From Lasiosphaeris hirsuta (lineage: Eukaryota > Ascomycota > Sordariomycetes > Sordariales > Lasiosphaeriaceae), in NCBI GenBank assembly GCA_030549175.1, contig JAUKUA010000005.1, positions 1,736,001-1,800,000 on the forward strand: 64,000 bases of DNA, read 5' to 3'. This document shows, piece after piece, positions 1-11,027 of this stretch. Each line of letters opens with the position of its first letter. The stretch's first letter is position 1. Below the pieces are notes generated by a model that saw only the letters and a list, made by a program, of their open reading frames with translations, did not search any database and was not told where the DNA came from. Both the position numbers and the translations under genes were made by a program.

Positions 1-60
1 GAACTCCATGTCTCAGTAATACGGTGCTTCTCGACGTCCTAGATTGGCAACCCACTCATC

Positions 61-2115
61 ATGGCGCCCTCAAAAGCTGCCGCTACCATCTCCTATCAGA
101 AGCCGGGCACTCAACCGCCCATCTTCGTCGCGGGCACCTTTTCGGAGCCGCAGTGGGAGCCGCATGAGATGGACTACACCACCGAGGAGGAAGGGGAACA
201 TGTCTTTAAGAAAGAGATCTTTGTCGAGCCCGGCTCAAAGATCCAATACAAGTTTCGCGTTGGCTCCGGAAACTGGTGGGTTCTTGATGAGGGCTCGCCG
301 ACTGCGACTGATAGTTCTGGCAACACGAACAACGAGATGAAGGTACAGGCACTCAACTATAGGCAAGTATAACAACCTTGATCCCTTCGGCAGAATGAAC
401 TATTTATAGCTGATCTTCCTATGCTGTCTAGCACTAAGGGTAAGGCCGAACAAAGCGTCCCTAGAAAGAAGACGATAAATGGCAGTGCGGTTATGAACAG
501 TAGCGTGGCTATGAACGGTGATGCGATCTCGCCCAAGAACACGAGCTTCGGTGATGGCCGATCCCAGCCTGTCGAAAAACCAGTTGACGCTCGTCTGAAC
601 CGCCTCAACCCCGATTCGCGATCTGCTACTGGCACCCCCAACTTTGCCAGCGTTGCTGCAGAGGTAGCGGATACGGCTGCTATCCTTAACAAAGAGGCGC
701 CGGAGACCCAAATAACTGATGAGGAGGCCGGAAAAATTGGGTTTCGCCGACTCTCGTCTACCCCCATTATCGAGGTCGCAAATACCGCCGCAGAAGTAGC
801 AGATACTGCCAGAGACTTAGATAGCGTAGAGGTAGGCTCTCCCATCCCCACCACACTAGCTGTCTAGTAAGCTGAAATTTTCAAGCCCGTTGTTGGGTTC
901 AGAATCCTTTCGGATGACAGCAGCCCATTTGGAACTACTGCCCAGAACGAGAGTTTCTTGGGCGACCAGGATGAACTTATGGAGCACAAGGCACCTCTTT
1001 TCGCCCATGAGTGCATCGGCATGTACAATGACGATGAAGATTCGCGGGCGAACGACTTTCATGACAGCGATCATAGCGAAATCAGAGTGGCAGAAGACGA
1101 TGTTGATCCTGACAAGATTGATGTTAACGACCCAACTTTGGAGCCCTTCCCATCCAACAGGGAGGAGATTATCAATACCGTGCGCAAGCTTGAAACGGGC
1201 CTCGGCGAAGACCAGGCCTCATTCGAAGGCACCCCACTATCTCCTGTTGTCGGCTTACATCGACGGGGAACGGAAGACTTCACCGGAGATTTCCTTTTGG
1301 CATCACCGATTCCCGTGAGTCCTGTCGTTCCGCGTGCGCCGAGGCGTCTAGAAGTACCGAAGTCCCCGCGTGGGTCCTTCAGTTCCAATCATTCGTCAAT
1401 GTTATCTCTTCAATCAATTTCCGAGGCCGAAGAACCAAGTCCAGCGGAGTTTAGGAACGCCCCTGTGGTGTTGCTCTCGGAGCCACGCAGACGATCTGAC
1501 TATAAGTCGCCTCTCAGCGACGAGGACGAGGGGGTTGCGATGAAAGATAGCCGGCGGCCTTCTACCCCTAAACTAGAGAACGGCGGCCTTCTTACACCGG
1601 AGGCAGCACCGCCAAGGCATATCGTCTCGCACGCCTCGTCAGACCCAGGCTCAGATGCGCTCAAGGTCGAGGGGCGACCCGACCAAGAACAGGCGACACC
1701 ACAGACACCCGAATCTACGACACCGGACGGTGGCCCAAGTGAGAGCCCCCGGATCGTGATCGAATCAGCGGAAGAAGTCAATGAAACTGCCGGAGAAGCG
1801 ACTCGCAGCAGTGATCAACATGTTCAGCACAATGTGGATGAAGATGCTGAAGCGTCGCAGCCTGCCAATGGTGTGGATGGGATTGCTGGCAAGAGAACGA
1901 CAACCGCTGTGGATGAATCCACCACCAACCCAGCACAGCTGAGAAAGAGAGCGGCGCGAGGCGAGAGTTCCGAAACGCAGGCTTCGATTCATTCGGCAGC
2001 GATGCCTCCTCCAGACCATGAGGCGGGTTGGATCAAGGCCTTTTTCAGACTTCTTTTTATCGACTGGATCGGCGGTTTTATTAGTAGACTATGCGGCGGC
2101 AGACGAAGAACGTAA
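61..2115 (+). CDS. CBM48 (AMPK-type glycogen-binding) protein with hydrophobic C-terminal tail
   Basis: Three exons: 61-362, 432-831 and 886-2115. Intron 1 (363-431) appears to be GC-AG with donor AG|GCAAGT; a GT donor four bases later leads straight to a stop. Intron 2 (832-885) is GT-AG. Residues about 10-95 form an early-set/CBM48 domain (VAGTFSEPQW, then KIQYKFRVGSGNWW), the fold of AMPK beta and yeast Mdg1/Crp1. The middle is long, acidic and Ser/Pro-rich, and carries two copies of an AAEVADTA motif. The last about 30 residues (AFFRLLFIDWIGGFISRLCG, then Arg-rich) look like a tail anchor or amphipathic membrane segment. The ATG at 61 has purine at -3 and G at +4. Glycogen binding follows from the family. 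Tethering of glycogen to a membrane is my inference. Domain call is confident, function open. Confidence 0.82.
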
Positions 2116-2813
2116 GGCAGCACCGGCAAGTGCAACAGCGCATGGCTTCATTGGTTGACTCGTCTCCCTAGGCTGCTGACGGCAAGCACGGCGGCAATTT
2201 TTATGGGGGTTGGGTGGTGGAAGATGGTGGGCAACGACGGAAACCGCACCAGCAAGTAACGGGTATGTGGCACCGATGGCTGCTCGAGTTTGGATTTCCT
2301 GCGGGTTTGTGGACTGTCGTGGGGGGAAGGGGGAGGCGGGGGATGTATGAGGTTGATTGTCATGATGTTCGGATCTGTAAACGGGTTGTGCGGAGAGATG
2401 GTCAGACTGCTGACACAGGATCACGAGATTGTACTATAGGAAAGGGGACGAGGAACAGGAGGATGTCGCGCATTCAAGTGTTGTGTTTTTGTTGTCGCTT
2501 TTGCTGTGCTAGTGCGCTCTTTTTCGGGTGCCATGCTTCAGACAGAATAATCAGAAGCATCAATTCTTGAGTGTCTGTGATTTGAATCGGTGTGTTGGGT
2601 CTCCGCAAAGATAGTACGGTTACAAGCATGGATTTACGTTTTAGTAGAATGCCAAGCTTTTATGCCGGCCGGCAGTGGGACTGGAGGTCAAATTGGCAGG
2701 GGTTCTCAGAGCGGTGTGGAAATAGGAGCGGCAGAATAGCTATTTTGCACCAGCGTTGCAGCCGAAATTTTGCTGACTTTGGATAGCCTTCATACATCAA
2801 CCAACGGGTAACC
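2116..2813. other. Intergenic: CBM48 gene 3' flank and mrh4 promoter
   Basis: No supported gene. Tandem orientation means it must hold the terminator of the upstream gene and the promoter of the helicase gene. Open frames here are short and lack family resemblance. Confidence 0.6.
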
Positions 2814-4802
2814 ATGTTGAGAACTCCGAGGGACTCTGTGTGCTTGATCTGCCGCTCGGCTGCCAGGCCGGGCCGAGTAAGCCTAGAGCCAGGCCTGCCA
2901 TGGGTCAGCCAACGCGCGTTTGGGACACGGCAAAATCGTCGCAGCACGCCCTCGCGCATGATACTCTCTGACCGCAGCCATGTGGCACAACCACCGGCCT
3001 CGCGAGGCCTTGACGTCAATGGCGGCGGCGGCGGCAACAACAAGCGACCCAAGGATATGCCCGCCGGGCCCTGGGCCGCTATGAACCGGACCGTCGCCAA
3101 CATCGATGTCTCAAAGCGCCCGGCCGCCGCGAGGACGCGCGATGCGACACCCACATCGATGAGTACGAGGAGCGAGGCACACAGGGATAGGGACCGCGCA
3201 AAGGATAGGGACAAGAAGGGCGGGGGGAGACGCCCGTTCAAGGCGCTGAACATGCAGCGTGCGCTCACAACCATCGGCTACGGCCAGCGGACGAGCGTCA
3301 AGGAGCGGATACAGGAGGTCGAGTCGTTCGACCAGTTTGAACTGCTGCCCGTGCTGAAGGAGGCGGTTGCGAACGAGGTGCTGAAGGGAATGGTCGACAT
3401 CAAGCCGACACCGGTTCAGAGGCTGGCAATCCCCGCACTTCTAGGGCAACGGTTAGGCAAGACACGAAGAAGGACGCCTGCAACCCCGGCCGAGGGCAGG
3501 CAGGAGTTTCTGCTAGCCGCTGAGACCGGCTCTGGCAAGACGCTGGCGTACTTACTGCCAGCCTTGGACGCGTTGAAGAAATCTGAGATGGAGGATGTTG
3601 TTGCTGCCTCATACAATGAACGGCTTGCGAAGGAGAAGGCCCGGCGAGGGGACCGGCCGCTGATGAGCTGGATCGAGTCTTTTGAGCCCCACCCCAACAC
3701 GGCGCGGCCCCGCGTCATCATATTGGTACCGACCAGCGAGCTAGTTGACCAGGTGGTGAATGTCGCAAAGTCCATCTCGCACGTCGCCAAGTTCAAGGCC
3801 CGCGGGCTCTCGGCCAGCTACGATGCGCTGAAGAACCGACGCCACCTGTACAACCCCCTGGGTGTGGACGTCATCGTGTCGACTCCCCATTTGCTGGCCA
3901 GCATCGCGCACGCGGACCCCTACGTGCTGTCGCGTGTCGCACACCTCATCGTCGACGAGGCCGACTCGCTGCTCGACCGCAGCTTCGCGCCTGAGACGAT
4001 CAAGATCTTCGACCGTGTCCAGTCAACGCTCAAGCAGTTGGTGCTGTGCTCGGCCACCATCCCCAAGCGGCTAGACAGTTACCTGGTTGCGCAGTTCCCC
4101 AACATTGAGCGCATCACGACGCCGAACCTGCACGCCATCCCGCGCCGCGTCCAGCTGGGCGTCATCGACACGTCCAAGGACCCGTACCGCAACAACAAGC
4201 TGCTCGCCTGCGCCGACGCCGTCTGGTCTATCGGCCGCGATGCGGCCCGCCACGAGAGCCCCGGCGCCAAGGGCGAGGTCGACGTCAAGCGCATCATGGT
4301 CTTTGTCAATGAGCGCGACACGACCCGCGAGGTCGCTGACTACCTCGTTTCCAAGGGTATTGACGCTGTCACGCTGCACCGCGACACCTCCGAACAGCGC
4401 CAGTCCGAGATGTTGGCCTCGTTCACGCGGAGCGAGCCGCTGAAGCTCCTTGTGAGCGGCGAGAAGGGCACCAGTATCGGTGTCGGCGCTGCCACCGCCG
4501 CCGTGGCCGTCCGGGAGGGACATAAGACGGGTGACGGCGTCGCCAGGGTGGGACGCCACTTGGCAAATACGAAGGTCATTGTGGCGACGGACCTGGCCTC
4601 AAGAGGTATCGACACGCTGGCGGTCCGCCATGTGGTCCTGTACGATGTGCCGCACACGACGATTGATTTTATCCACCGGCTGGGTAGAGCCGGGCGCATG
4701 GGGCGGCGTGGCCGCGGTATTGTGCTTGTGGGCAAGGACGATAGGCGAGATATCGTGTCTGAGGTCAAGGAGAGCATGTTTATGGGGCAGGCGCTTGTGT
4801 AA
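2814..4802 (+). CDS. mrh4: Mitochondrial DEAD-box RNA helicase Mrh4
   Basis: Single-exon 662-aa protein. The N-terminus ([20 protein letters not shown]) is Arg-rich without acidic clusters, a likely mitochondrial presequence, followed by a basic low-complexity stretch to about residue 150. The core shows a Q-motif region ([13 protein letters not shown]), motif I AETGSGKT (about 235), motif II VDEAD (about 380), motif III SAT (about 413), motif [11 protein letters not shown] and motif [15 protein letters not shown] (about 620). Mrh4 proteins are matrix RNA helicases needed for assembly of the large mitochondrial ribosomal subunit. A Gly/Ala-rich insertion of about 35 residues precedes motif V, between LLVSGEKG and NTKVIVATD. 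The ATG is preceded by AACC. Identification rests on motif spacing, presequence and overall resemblance to fungal Mrh4. Confidence 0.9.
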   Translation: MLRTPRDSVCLICRSAARPGRVSLEPGLPWVSQRAFGTRQNRRSTPSRMILSDRSHVAQPPASRGLDVNGGGGGNNKRPKDMPAGPWAAMNRTVANIDVSKRPAAARTRDATPTSMSTRSEAHRDRDRAKDRDKKGGGRRPFKALNMQRALTTIGYGQRTSVKERIQEVESFDQFELLPVLKEAVANEVLKGMVDIKPTPVQRLAIPALLGQRLGKTRRRTPATPAEGRQEFLLAAETGSGKTLAYLLPALDALKKSEMEDVVAASYNERLAKEKARRGDRPLMSWIESFEPHPNTARPRVIILVPTSELVDQVVNVAKSISHVAKFKARGLSASYDALKNRRHLYNPLGVDVIVSTPHLLASIAHADPYVLSRVAHLIVDEADSLLDRSFAPETIKIFDRVQSTLKQLVLCSATIPKRLDSYLVAQFPNIERITTPNLHAIPRRVQLGVIDTSKDPYRNNKLLACADAVWSIGRDAARHESPGAKGEVDVKRIMVFVNERDTTREVADYLVSKGIDAVTLHRDTSEQRQSEMLASFTRSEPLKLLVSGEKGTSIGVGAATAAVAVREGHKTGDGVARVGRHLANTKVIVATDLASRGIDTLAVRHVVLYDVPHTTIDFIHRLGRAGRMGRRGRGIVLVGKDDRRDIVSEVKESMFMGQALV

Positions 4803-5295
4803 ACGGAGAGAAAGTGGAAACTCACTCCACTTGTATGATTGGGACTGTGATTATAATGTAGGCATACATAGAAAGTGGTGTATTGGGTTATGTATGAAAT
4901 GCTTGTATTGTTGACTGTGAATGCTGGGCTTTTCTCATGATCCCATCTCAAAGTAAAAGAGTGACTGGATGAGAAGAGATCTGGCTCGTGTAAGAAGGGA
5001 GGGGGCTGTATAGCTGTATAAGCTTACATCATCTGAGCCGGATAACAACTTATTGGCCATAGGCTTGCAAAACATATTGATTCTAGCACCCAAAGTATGT
5101 AAGGGTATATTACTGAGGCTGTACAAAACACACAATATGTGGTATAGGTCGTGCTCTATATATCGTCCCTCATAATCGTAAATCGTAAATCGTCCTGGTC
5201 GAGTTCAAATCATCATGAAAGAAAAAGAAGAAAAAAACACCACATCATCGCCACTTGGTGCATGACAGCGCCTTGCTCGAATCCCCTACAGCTCT
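4803..5295. other. Convergent intergenic region (mrh4 and CorA-like 3' ends)
   Basis: AT-richer spacer between two convergent genes. It presumably contains both 3' UTRs and polyadenylation sites. No conserved open frame seen. Confidence 0.55.
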
Positions 5296-7315
5296 CTACC
5301 CAGGAAAAGATTTCGTTTGCGTCCACGTGGGCGACGGGCGGCCCTCGGCAGTCCAGGTTCGCTGTTTGCTCATGGCCCGCTTGCGCATATTCTCCATGAT
5401 CTGCACCTCCATCTCATCGATGCCCTTCTCGATATCGGCGTCTTCGCGGGCATAGATGCGCTCCCGGCGGCGGTCCCACCAGCGCCAGATGAGCACGATG
5501 ACCATCGTGAGCGGGATGGTGATGACAAAGTAGATCCACAGGTCCGGCGACACGGTCGGGCCTTCGTCGTTTCCGCCACCGCCGCCGCTGCTGCTGCTGC
5601 CACCGCTGTCACCGCCGCTCTGAGCCTGAAAGTTAAAAAATGTCATGCTGAAGACGGAGGCGAGGTAGGTAGCTGGGAGGAAGATGGCACCGAGGAGTGA
5701 CAGCGTTTTCATCGACGTGCTGTCGCGCTTGGCAGCGTGGGCCAACCGCCGCTGCTCACCCGCCATTGTGAGGCCGAGTTTAGACTCCTTTTGGGCGATG
5801 ATATTGTAAAGCTTTGCCAGTTAGAATACCGCCCCATGAGTGAAGTTTGAAAGGGGTTAAAAAGTCTTACCGCCGCTCGCTGAATCGATAATCTCTCGAG
5901 TGTCGTGTGCGCATAATTTTCGATACCCTTTAGTTTGGCCTGGTAAAACTCCAAACGCGCTAGCATGCTGCGGTGCAGTTTGTCGACTTCGCCTCCCTTT
6001 CCTCCATATGCTAAGATCTCCCTCGCCTGTTCCCAAAATATCTGCATGGAACCCTCCATGCTCTTGATTATCTCCTGATACGCCTGCGGCCGCTTCCATA
6101 GCACTTGGGAGTGACACTCGACAAGGTCGCGGTTGATTTGGTCGAGATCAACCATTGACTCCTTGATGTAGCGGATTTCCTCGGGCAGGACTTCGTCACG
6201 CATACTGACCGCGTGCTCCAGCAGGCGGAGCCACTCGCGGGCCTCACGCTGCTTCTGATCGTTCTTGGCCGATAGATCATGGCTGAGGATAATGATGGGC
6301 AGAAGCAGAGGATGCAGCACCTGGGCGGCGCAGACTTTGAGGTGATCGATGCATTGGAGCATATCCGAGGAGTCGGTCCCCTTGGCGTAGCCTGTCGTGA
6401 TGCCCGTGCTGAACGAGTGTGAAAGCATCAACTCCCAGCCGCGGGTCTTCCCCTTTTTGCGCACATCCGACTTGCGGAAAATGATTTCTGAGCTAGCATG
6501 TTAGTTGAGAATATGGGCCCTCGGCGAAACCCGATAGGACACATACGCAAGTGCGGATCATCATCATCTTGGTCCAAAGCGGCCCAGTAGAAGGGACCAA
6601 CAACACTCGTTCCCTCAATGGCACGGAATGGGAGACGCATGACTCGGACCATGTCCTCATAGCTCTTGTGCGATAAGGATATGTGGCGAGGAGAGAATGT
6701 CTCGGGGTGCTTTGCGCCTTGCTGCAGTCTGAATGCAACAAATCATGTTAGCCGGACACTGCCCCCTGACGAGCTTGCCAGAAGTCAACCCACATCAACC
6801 GAATGCCGCCGAGGAGTGCTACGCCCTGCTTGAGCTTAGGTGGTGCAAAGGCGCCCTGTCGAGTGACCATATTATGTGAGTGCATATTCACATATCCATA
6901 GGCCAAGGGCAACTATGGACTTACCCGCCGATGCAGAAAGTTGTTGAACTCGTCAGGGAGCTCATCCAGGCGGAATCTATGCTCCTCGACCGTGTTAAGA
7001 GATGGTTCCTAGATAGTCAACAAGCCAAGGTTAGCTATTGCCATATTCGGCTCCTGGGATACACCATGATGAATCCAACCCGCCTTCTTTCGTCTATCGT
7101 CTCATCTTTCAAGCTGGATCTCGCCACAAGCACCCACCCTCACCATTTTCTCCGCCTTCCAGCTTACACTCGGTCCCGCCATGTCATATCATCATGATCA
7201 GCGCAAAATAGAAAAGGCCCGAACTCACCGAGTAGTTCAAGATTTCGAGATAGCTGGTTGCTTCTGTGACACATTTGCAGTCGGTGACGTAGGTCTTGAA
7301 CATGTAATCATCCAT
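5296..7315 (-). CDS. CorA-like two-transmembrane protein
   Basis: Six exons on the minus strand: 7315-7229, 7008-6925, 6855-6794, 6728-6547, 6487-5871 and 5811-5296. All junctions keep phase and give 515 aa starting MDDYMFKTYV. The body is helical (for example RLLEHAVSMRDEVLPEEIRY and QVLWKRPQAYQEIIKSMEGS). Near the C-terminus are the hallmark DSTSMKTLSLLGAIFLPATY first transmembrane helix and a second one (WIYFVITIPLTMVIVLIW), followed by an acidic/basic cytosolic tail. This is the CorA/Mrs2/Alr architecture. The canonical GMN selectivity tripeptide after TM1 is absent; FSMTFFNF stands there, as in many fungal CorA-like proteins. Mg2+ transport is therefore not established. The first three short exons are the least certain part. 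Confidence 0.8.
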
Positions 7316-8699
7316 CTTTTTAGCGTCTTCGGCTTGCGCCCTGCCTCTCCTTCAACCCGGTCCGCCGAATGCGCTATTCACCGTCAATATTCAATCCCCA
7401 CACGGCAGCACACGCGGGACGCGGGCCCAACAAAAGCAGGAGAAGCAAAGGTGCGCAAAGCGGGTCTAAAGCATACATCAAGACGCAAGCGAGGCAGACA
7501 TGAAAGAAGAAGAAAAAAAAAAGAAAGAAGGAGAAAGTGGAAAACCGCCTGGTAAAATGCGGCCTCAAGACATCGGATCGATCGAACGGTCGCGCGCGGT
7601 GCGGTGCGGCGCGGCAAGTTAGGACCCGGACCACCTGGAGCAGGCTGCCAAGCTGAGCCAAGTCGAGCCAAGCTCGGGAGCTGAGCTTGTGTGGTTGGGA
7701 GACAGTCGAAGACAAACCATCCCTCCCACCCCACCTTCCTAACTGTCTCTCTTTGCCCCCCCCCTCTTCCCCCCCCTCTCTCCAACCAGCTCCCCCCTGT
7801 CCACACCTTGTCCACGACAACACTCCCCCAAAATTCCCAATCGCGGGGGGGTCGGGAGGGCGAAAGCCTTGTCCAGGCCTCCCATGCCCTGGTCTAGTTC
7901 GAACGTGTGTGGGGTTTGGTTGGGCTGGTGGGCTTGGCTGGTGGCTGGTCACTAGTGGCGGACCCTTGCCTGCTGGAGACACCGACTGCGAGACCCGTGC
8001 TTGGGGGCCAACGGCGAGCTCGGTTGGCTTCCCAGATCTTCTCATTACCACAAGCTACCACAAGCTTCCCAATCCACCCGAACCCCATCAACGGCCGATT
8101 GAAGTGGCCCGCTGGCCATTCGCTCGTTGGTAACATGTTCCCGGCAACTTCTCACTGACTGGGAGCTGCGAATAACTCGTTTAAATTCTTTGCCAAACGA
8201 TGCTTAACAAGAAAAATATATTCCGAGGATAAACAACCACACAGCGACACCTTCCTTTTCATGCAATCCCACCGCAGACCCGCCCGTTATTCTTTTGTAT
8301 AGGTGATTGATTCGTAGGTGTGGTATTCGTAGGTAGTACTTCATCCACCCCTCATTTTCCGCCCGCTCGACTCTATCCAAGAGTATGTGAGCGTTCCTCC
8401 CATCATTATCATTGTCGTCGTCCCATGTGGCCTTGTGCATCCGCAACACCAACCTAAAACCTCGAGCCGATATCTCCGTGTCCTGTAGCCTAACGACCTA
8501 AGCACCCGTTGGCTTCTCACCCCACCTGTCAGACCAGTTAAAAATTCATCCTTGTACTCATCGATCAGAAACGCCTCGCAGCGCCTCTAACAGTGCCGAG
8601 CTCGTAACCGAGCCCATTGGATGCCGGCAGCCACCCCGGACGCCGCATCTCCCAGCACCTATGCGGCCACCCGCACCCGATGAGAGCCACGTTGCAGCC
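7316..8699. other. Intergenic: CorA-like gene promoter and PKA 3' flank
   Basis: Holds the upstream region of the CorA-like gene and the 3' region of the PKA gene. Strongly asymmetric pyrimidine/purine tracts occur at about 7500-7540 and 7740-7810. A 225-codon minus-strand frame (7374-8051) is low-complexity and resembles no family; I do not call it. Confidence 0.55.
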
Positions 8700-10346
8700 T
8701 CAAAAGTCGACGAAGAGATGGACAAATCTGGAAGTCTATTAGTATCCCCTCTCCCATTGCGCCGCCCAATCAGCTGTGTCAACTCACTCGTCTTGTCCCA
8801 ACTGTCCGTACCGCTCCGTTTCTTCTGGATACCTGTCGAACTGGCTGGCGTCTCCGGCCCCGGCTTTGACAGGCGGTGTGTATGGGGCATCAATGTCTTT
8901 TCTTGCTAGACGGTCCCAAGTTACCTCGGCGAACCAGGGATGGAGCTTCACATCGTTTGACCCGCCAAAAAGATTACCCAGTCGCTTAGTAAGGTCCGCC
9001 GTGATCAGCCTCTGCAGTAAGTCTTGCGCATCTGGGTTGATGTACGCAGGATACTTGACCTTGCCCCTCAGGATGTTTTCGTAAATCTTCATCGCAGACG
9101 CGCCGTCCCAGAATGGCGTGTACCCGCAGAGCATTTCGTATATTAGAATTCCCAGTGACCACCTGTTATAACCACGTCAGTCCCAAACGGCAGGAGGACC
9201 GCACACGGGGTTTGCCTCACCAGTCGACCGACTTGTTGTAACCTTTGTTAGCAACAACCTCGGGGGCTAGGTAGTCGGGGGTACCGCAGAGCGTCCACGT
9301 CTTATCCGGTACCCGTTTGGCAAAGCCAAAGTCGGTAATCTTTAGATGGCCATGCCGGTCAAGCAAGAGGTTTTCGGGCTTCAGGTCTCTGTAAATAATG
9401 TTTCGTGAGTGGAGGTACTCTAAGGCCAGCGTAACTTCAGCTGCGTAGAACTTGGCCACCGGATTTGGAAAGCGCTGGATTCAGTGTCAATACCAGTACA
9501 GCAGCCTTTCAAGCAGTCCCGGGTCCAGTCAGGTCTTACCCCAGACTTTCGTAGAAGTGAAAAGAGCTCGCCGCCCTCGACAAAGTCCATCACCATGTAC
9601 AGATTTCTCGAGTCCTGGAACGTGCCCCACAAGGTGATGAGGAACGGGTGTTTCACCTCACCCAACATCTTCCTCTCATCGTTTGTGTGCTCGACTTGCT
9701 TCATCTTGACTACTTGTGCCTTTTTCAGTACCTTAACGGCGTAGAACCGCTGATTGTGTTTTGATTGGACGAGGTGGACCCTGCCGAAGCTGCCCGTGCC
9801 CAGAGTCCTCAATATCTCAAAGTCGGCGAGCGAATACTTGCCCTTGGTCACTCGGACTTGGTTTTGTGGGGCTTGCGCCTGTTGCTGCTGCTGTAGGGAT
9901 GCCATGTTTCCCGGTTGCTGGGCCTGGCTCCCGGCACCACCGTTGGCGGGAGAAGGAGAGAACCCGGAACCTAATTGCTGCTGCTGATGATGTTGATAGG
10001 CGGCAGGGCCGTCAAGCTGGGGGGGGTTGATTAGGTTGGAGATACGCGGGAGGTTTTGCGGCTCTGTCCCCGGCGACGGAGTGTGTTGAGCCTGAAAGGC
10101 CTGCGGGGGTGGTAGGTTATTCATTGGCGGTTGGTCAGCCGCTTCGGGCAGAACGTCCTGTTTGCTTGTTGCAGCCGAGTGGGAAGTCGCGTGTGACGCA
10201 GCGGATAGCGAAGGGGCCAGGGGAATGGTCTGGTCGAAGCTCTTGGCCGTGGTAGGCGTGACGGGGCTCGTCGGGTTACTGGGCGGTGATGGGTCCGTAT
10301 TGCCCTCCCTGGTCTTTTTCTTCTTGAGAAACCCGAGGCTAGGCAT
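8700..10346 (-). CDS. pkaC: cAMP-dependent protein kinase (PKA) catalytic subunit
   Basis: Four exons: 10346-9540, 9474-9221, 9162-8788 and a 28-nt last exon 8727-8700, giving 487 aa. The start ATG yields [15 protein letters not shown], typical of fungal PKA-C. Residues 1-170 are a Gln/Pro/Ser-rich extension. The kinase core has P-loop [12 protein letters not shown] (about 182-193), AVKVLKK with the catalytic Lys, [16 protein letters not shown], the activation loop [14 protein letters not shown] with the PDK1-site Thr, and the AGC tail. The tail ends EFVHLFVDF, the C-terminal F-x-x-F hydrophobic motif, recovered only by joining the 28-nt exon. PKA-C is held by the regulatory subunit and released by cAMP; it controls growth, development and nutrient responses. 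Very secure. Confidence 0.95.
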
Positions 10347-10670
10347 GAAGTTCACTTGGACGAGACAGCCGAGCGCGGCCTGGACCGTCTTATTGGACAA
10401 GCACAACCGGGAATGAGGGATGCGGAGGAGGCGGCTGCGAGGGAAGCTGCACAGCAATCAAATGACAAGCCAATTAGCAGATACCTCCAGTCGGATGGGT
10501 TCAGCAGGCCGTAGGAGGTCATACCACGGACGACGGAAGCTGCAGGCGCGCTGGCTGCGGCGGGCAATTGCAACTGCAGAATCGATGTGATCACCCAGTT
10601 GGCGAAGACTAAATATATTCGGAGCCTGCGAAGATAGCAAAACCGCTCACAGGAGTAGAGATTGAAGGGA

Positions 10671-10702
10671 GGCGGCGATGCTGCGGCGATGCTGCGGCGA
10701 TA
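10671..10702. repeat. 11-bp tandem repeat GATGCTGCGGC
   Basis: The unit GATGCTGCGGC is repeated twice and begun a third time, flanked by related GGCGGC. Located in the PKA upstream region. Confidence 0.8.
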
Positions 10703-11003
10703 TCCGTAGCAGATGCAACAGACAGTCTTGAAACAAGATCCAGCTCTTGAGCGACACCTAGTTGGCTTACAGAACAGCACAAAGAGATGAAGGGCCTGGA
10801 AGGCAAGGCGCGATAGCACTTTAGCTGTTCTTATGACTGTGGTTTACGGCGTAGAAGGTCGGTGGTAGGCGTCGAGGGTGCGATGAGATGTATCGATGCA
10901 ATGATATAACGTCGCTGTGCTGTCTCTGATGAGCAATCTGTGGTGTCCCCCTCTCCCTCGTAGATCGTCTTTCTCTTTTCTTCCTCCAGATATCGGGTAG
11001 TGG

Positions 11004-11027
11004 CGGTTGCGGTTGCGGTTGCGGTTG
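11004..11027. repeat. Hexanucleotide repeat (GGTTGC)n
   Basis: Four head-to-tail copies of GGTTGC, the last ending in T. Related GRTTGC arrays lie at 35653 and 37734. Confidence 0.9.

Noticed and set aside
7374..8051. 225-codon minus-strand frame upstream of the CorA-like gene
   Set aside because: Composition is driven by poly-purine/pyrimidine tracts (FFFLFFFFF, GGEEGGG), no domain, and it lies in promoter/UTR sequence.
10347..10457. 37-codon in-frame N-terminal extension of PKA
   Set aside because: Family proteins start [10 protein letters not shown] or similar; the upstream codons look unrelated and probably lie in the 5' UTR.
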